A stretch of DNA of 7,840 nt, taken from Alcaligenaceae bacterium (GTDB lineage Bacteria > Pseudomonadota > Gammaproteobacteria > Burkholderiales > Burkholderiaceae). Positions 7,179-7,840 of the stretch are shown one piece after another. The position numbers were made by a program, and so were the translations under genes. Each line of letters begins with the position of its first letter. The first letter of the stretch is position 1. Where the stretch lies: contig CANFEI010000038.1 in NCBI GenBank assembly GCA_947445495.1, forward strand, positions 1 to 7,840. Direction: 5' to 3'. Under the pieces are notes generated by a model. It was not told the DNA's origin and ran no database searches. It was given only the letters and a program-made list of their open reading frames with translations.

Positions 7179-7840
7179 GTGACCGCCAGCCCGAGCTCCT
7201 GCTATATCGGTTTAATGTCAGGCACGAGCTTGGACGGCATTGATGCCGTGCTTGCCCGTTTTGACGCCGAAGGCCATCCAACGATACTGTCTAGCGCCAG
7301 CGTTGGTTTGACGCCAAGCCTCAAAGAAGAACTCCTCGCTTTGAATACGAGCGGTAACGACGAGCTCGCACGTGCCGCAAAAGCGTCCAACGCACTCGTT
7401 GATTTCTATGCCCAAGCCGTTGAGCAAGCGCTCACTCAAGCCAGCCTCGCACGCGAAGAAGTCATGGCGATCGGTGCGCATGGGCAAACCGTCCGACATT
7501 GCCCGCAAGACGGATACACCCTCCAGCTAAACGCCCCCGCCAAATTGGCCGAACTCACTGGAATCAACGTCATCGCCGATTTTCGGAGTCGTGACGTCGC
7601 AGCCGGAGGTCAAGGCGCCCCTCTTGTCCCGATGTTTCACGCGGGCGTCTTTGCCACATCGCATACCCGCGTCGTTCTCAATCTCGGGGGTATTGCGAAC
7701 ATCACAATCCTGCGTCCCCATGCCGAACCGCAAGGGTTCGATACGGGCCCTGCCAATGCGCTAATGGATCTGTGGTGCCAGTTGCATACCGGTGACCCTT
7801 ATGACGCAAACGGACTGTGGGGTGCAGGTGGCACGATTGA
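7179..7840 (+). CDS. anmK: Anhydro-N-acetylmuramic acid kinase, N-terminal part (3' end outside window)
   Basis: AnmK opens the 1,6-anhydro ring of anhydro-MurNAc and phosphorylates it to MurNAc-6-phosphate, a cytoplasmic step of peptidoglycan recycling. The window holds 220 codons of about 370. Visible hallmarks are YIGLMSGTSLDGIDAV (9-24, the nucleotide-binding start of the family), IGAHGQTVRH (98-107), VIADFRSRDVAAGGQGAPLVP (131-151) and NLGGIANIT (168-176). FDTGPANALMD (187-197) follows, and its Asp188 matches the catalytic base known from Pseudomonas AnmK. The only sensible start is GTG at 7179, 8 bases after the M23 stop; it places the motif 8 residues in, as usual, but has no good ribosome site. 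The tight spacing suggests one transcript with the endopeptidase, which fits a joint role in wall turnover and salvage. Confidence 0.95.
   Translation, partial: MTASPSSCYIGLMSGTSLDGIDAVLARFDAEGHPTILSSASVGLTPSLKEELLALNTSGNDELARAAKASNALVDFYAQAVEQALTQASLAREEVMAIGAHGQTVRHCPQDGYTLQLNAPAKLAELTGINVIADFRSRDVAAGGQGAPLVPMFHAGVFATSHTRVVLNLGGIANITILRPHAEPQGFDTGPANALMDLWCQLHTGDPYDANGLWGAGGTI

Noticed and set aside
1..7840. CRISPR array, insertion sequence, toxin-antitoxin, phage or other defence genes
   Set aside because: No repeat-spacer pattern, transposase or recombinase motif, or suitable small gene pair was seen on either strand.

Overview
The window looks like core chromosome of a betaproteobacterium. 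Protein sequences and gene order suggest Burkholderiales, perhaps the Alcaligenaceae, but I cannot name the genus from sequence alone. GC is about 55% in the housekeeping genes by hand estimate. Almost everything is ordinary conserved metabolism, and I found no convincing new defence, mobile or secondary-metabolite system.

Layout. Positions 1-192 hold the C-terminal end of a plus-strand LeuD-type (3-isopropylmalate dehydratase small subunit) gene, clearly richer in GC (about 68%). Positions 193-525 are a gene-free, AT-richer stretch (about 46% GC) next to the 3' end of a minus-strand tRNA-Ser(GGA). It carries a 9-bp direct repeat and may be an old integration junction. From 5563 down to 526 the minus strand carries a co-directional run: tyrS, glyA, nrdR, ribD, ribE and tRNA-Ser(GGA). 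nrdR-ribD-ribE are packed with gaps of 5 and 0 bases and should be one transcript. On the plus strand, divergent from tyrS, lie a membrane-anchored M23 murein endopeptidase (5731-7170) and the first 220 codons of anmK (from a GTG at 7179), which runs off the window.

How the genes work together. TyrS charges tRNA-Tyr. GlyA makes glycine and one-carbon units. NrdR senses nucleotides and represses ribonucleotide reductase genes, which are not in this window. RibD and RibE carry out the early deaminase/reductase steps and the last step of riboflavin synthesis; RibBA and RibH are not in view. The M23 enzyme cuts peptidoglycan crosslinks, and AnmK salvages the anhydro-MurNAc released by wall turnover. 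The tyrS // M23 - anmK order is also found in other proteobacteria such as Pseudomonas. The points most worth a second look are the composition break at the tRNA, an 11-bp tandem duplication just upstream of the glyA ribosome-binding site, and a terminator-like hairpin in the leader of the M23 gene.
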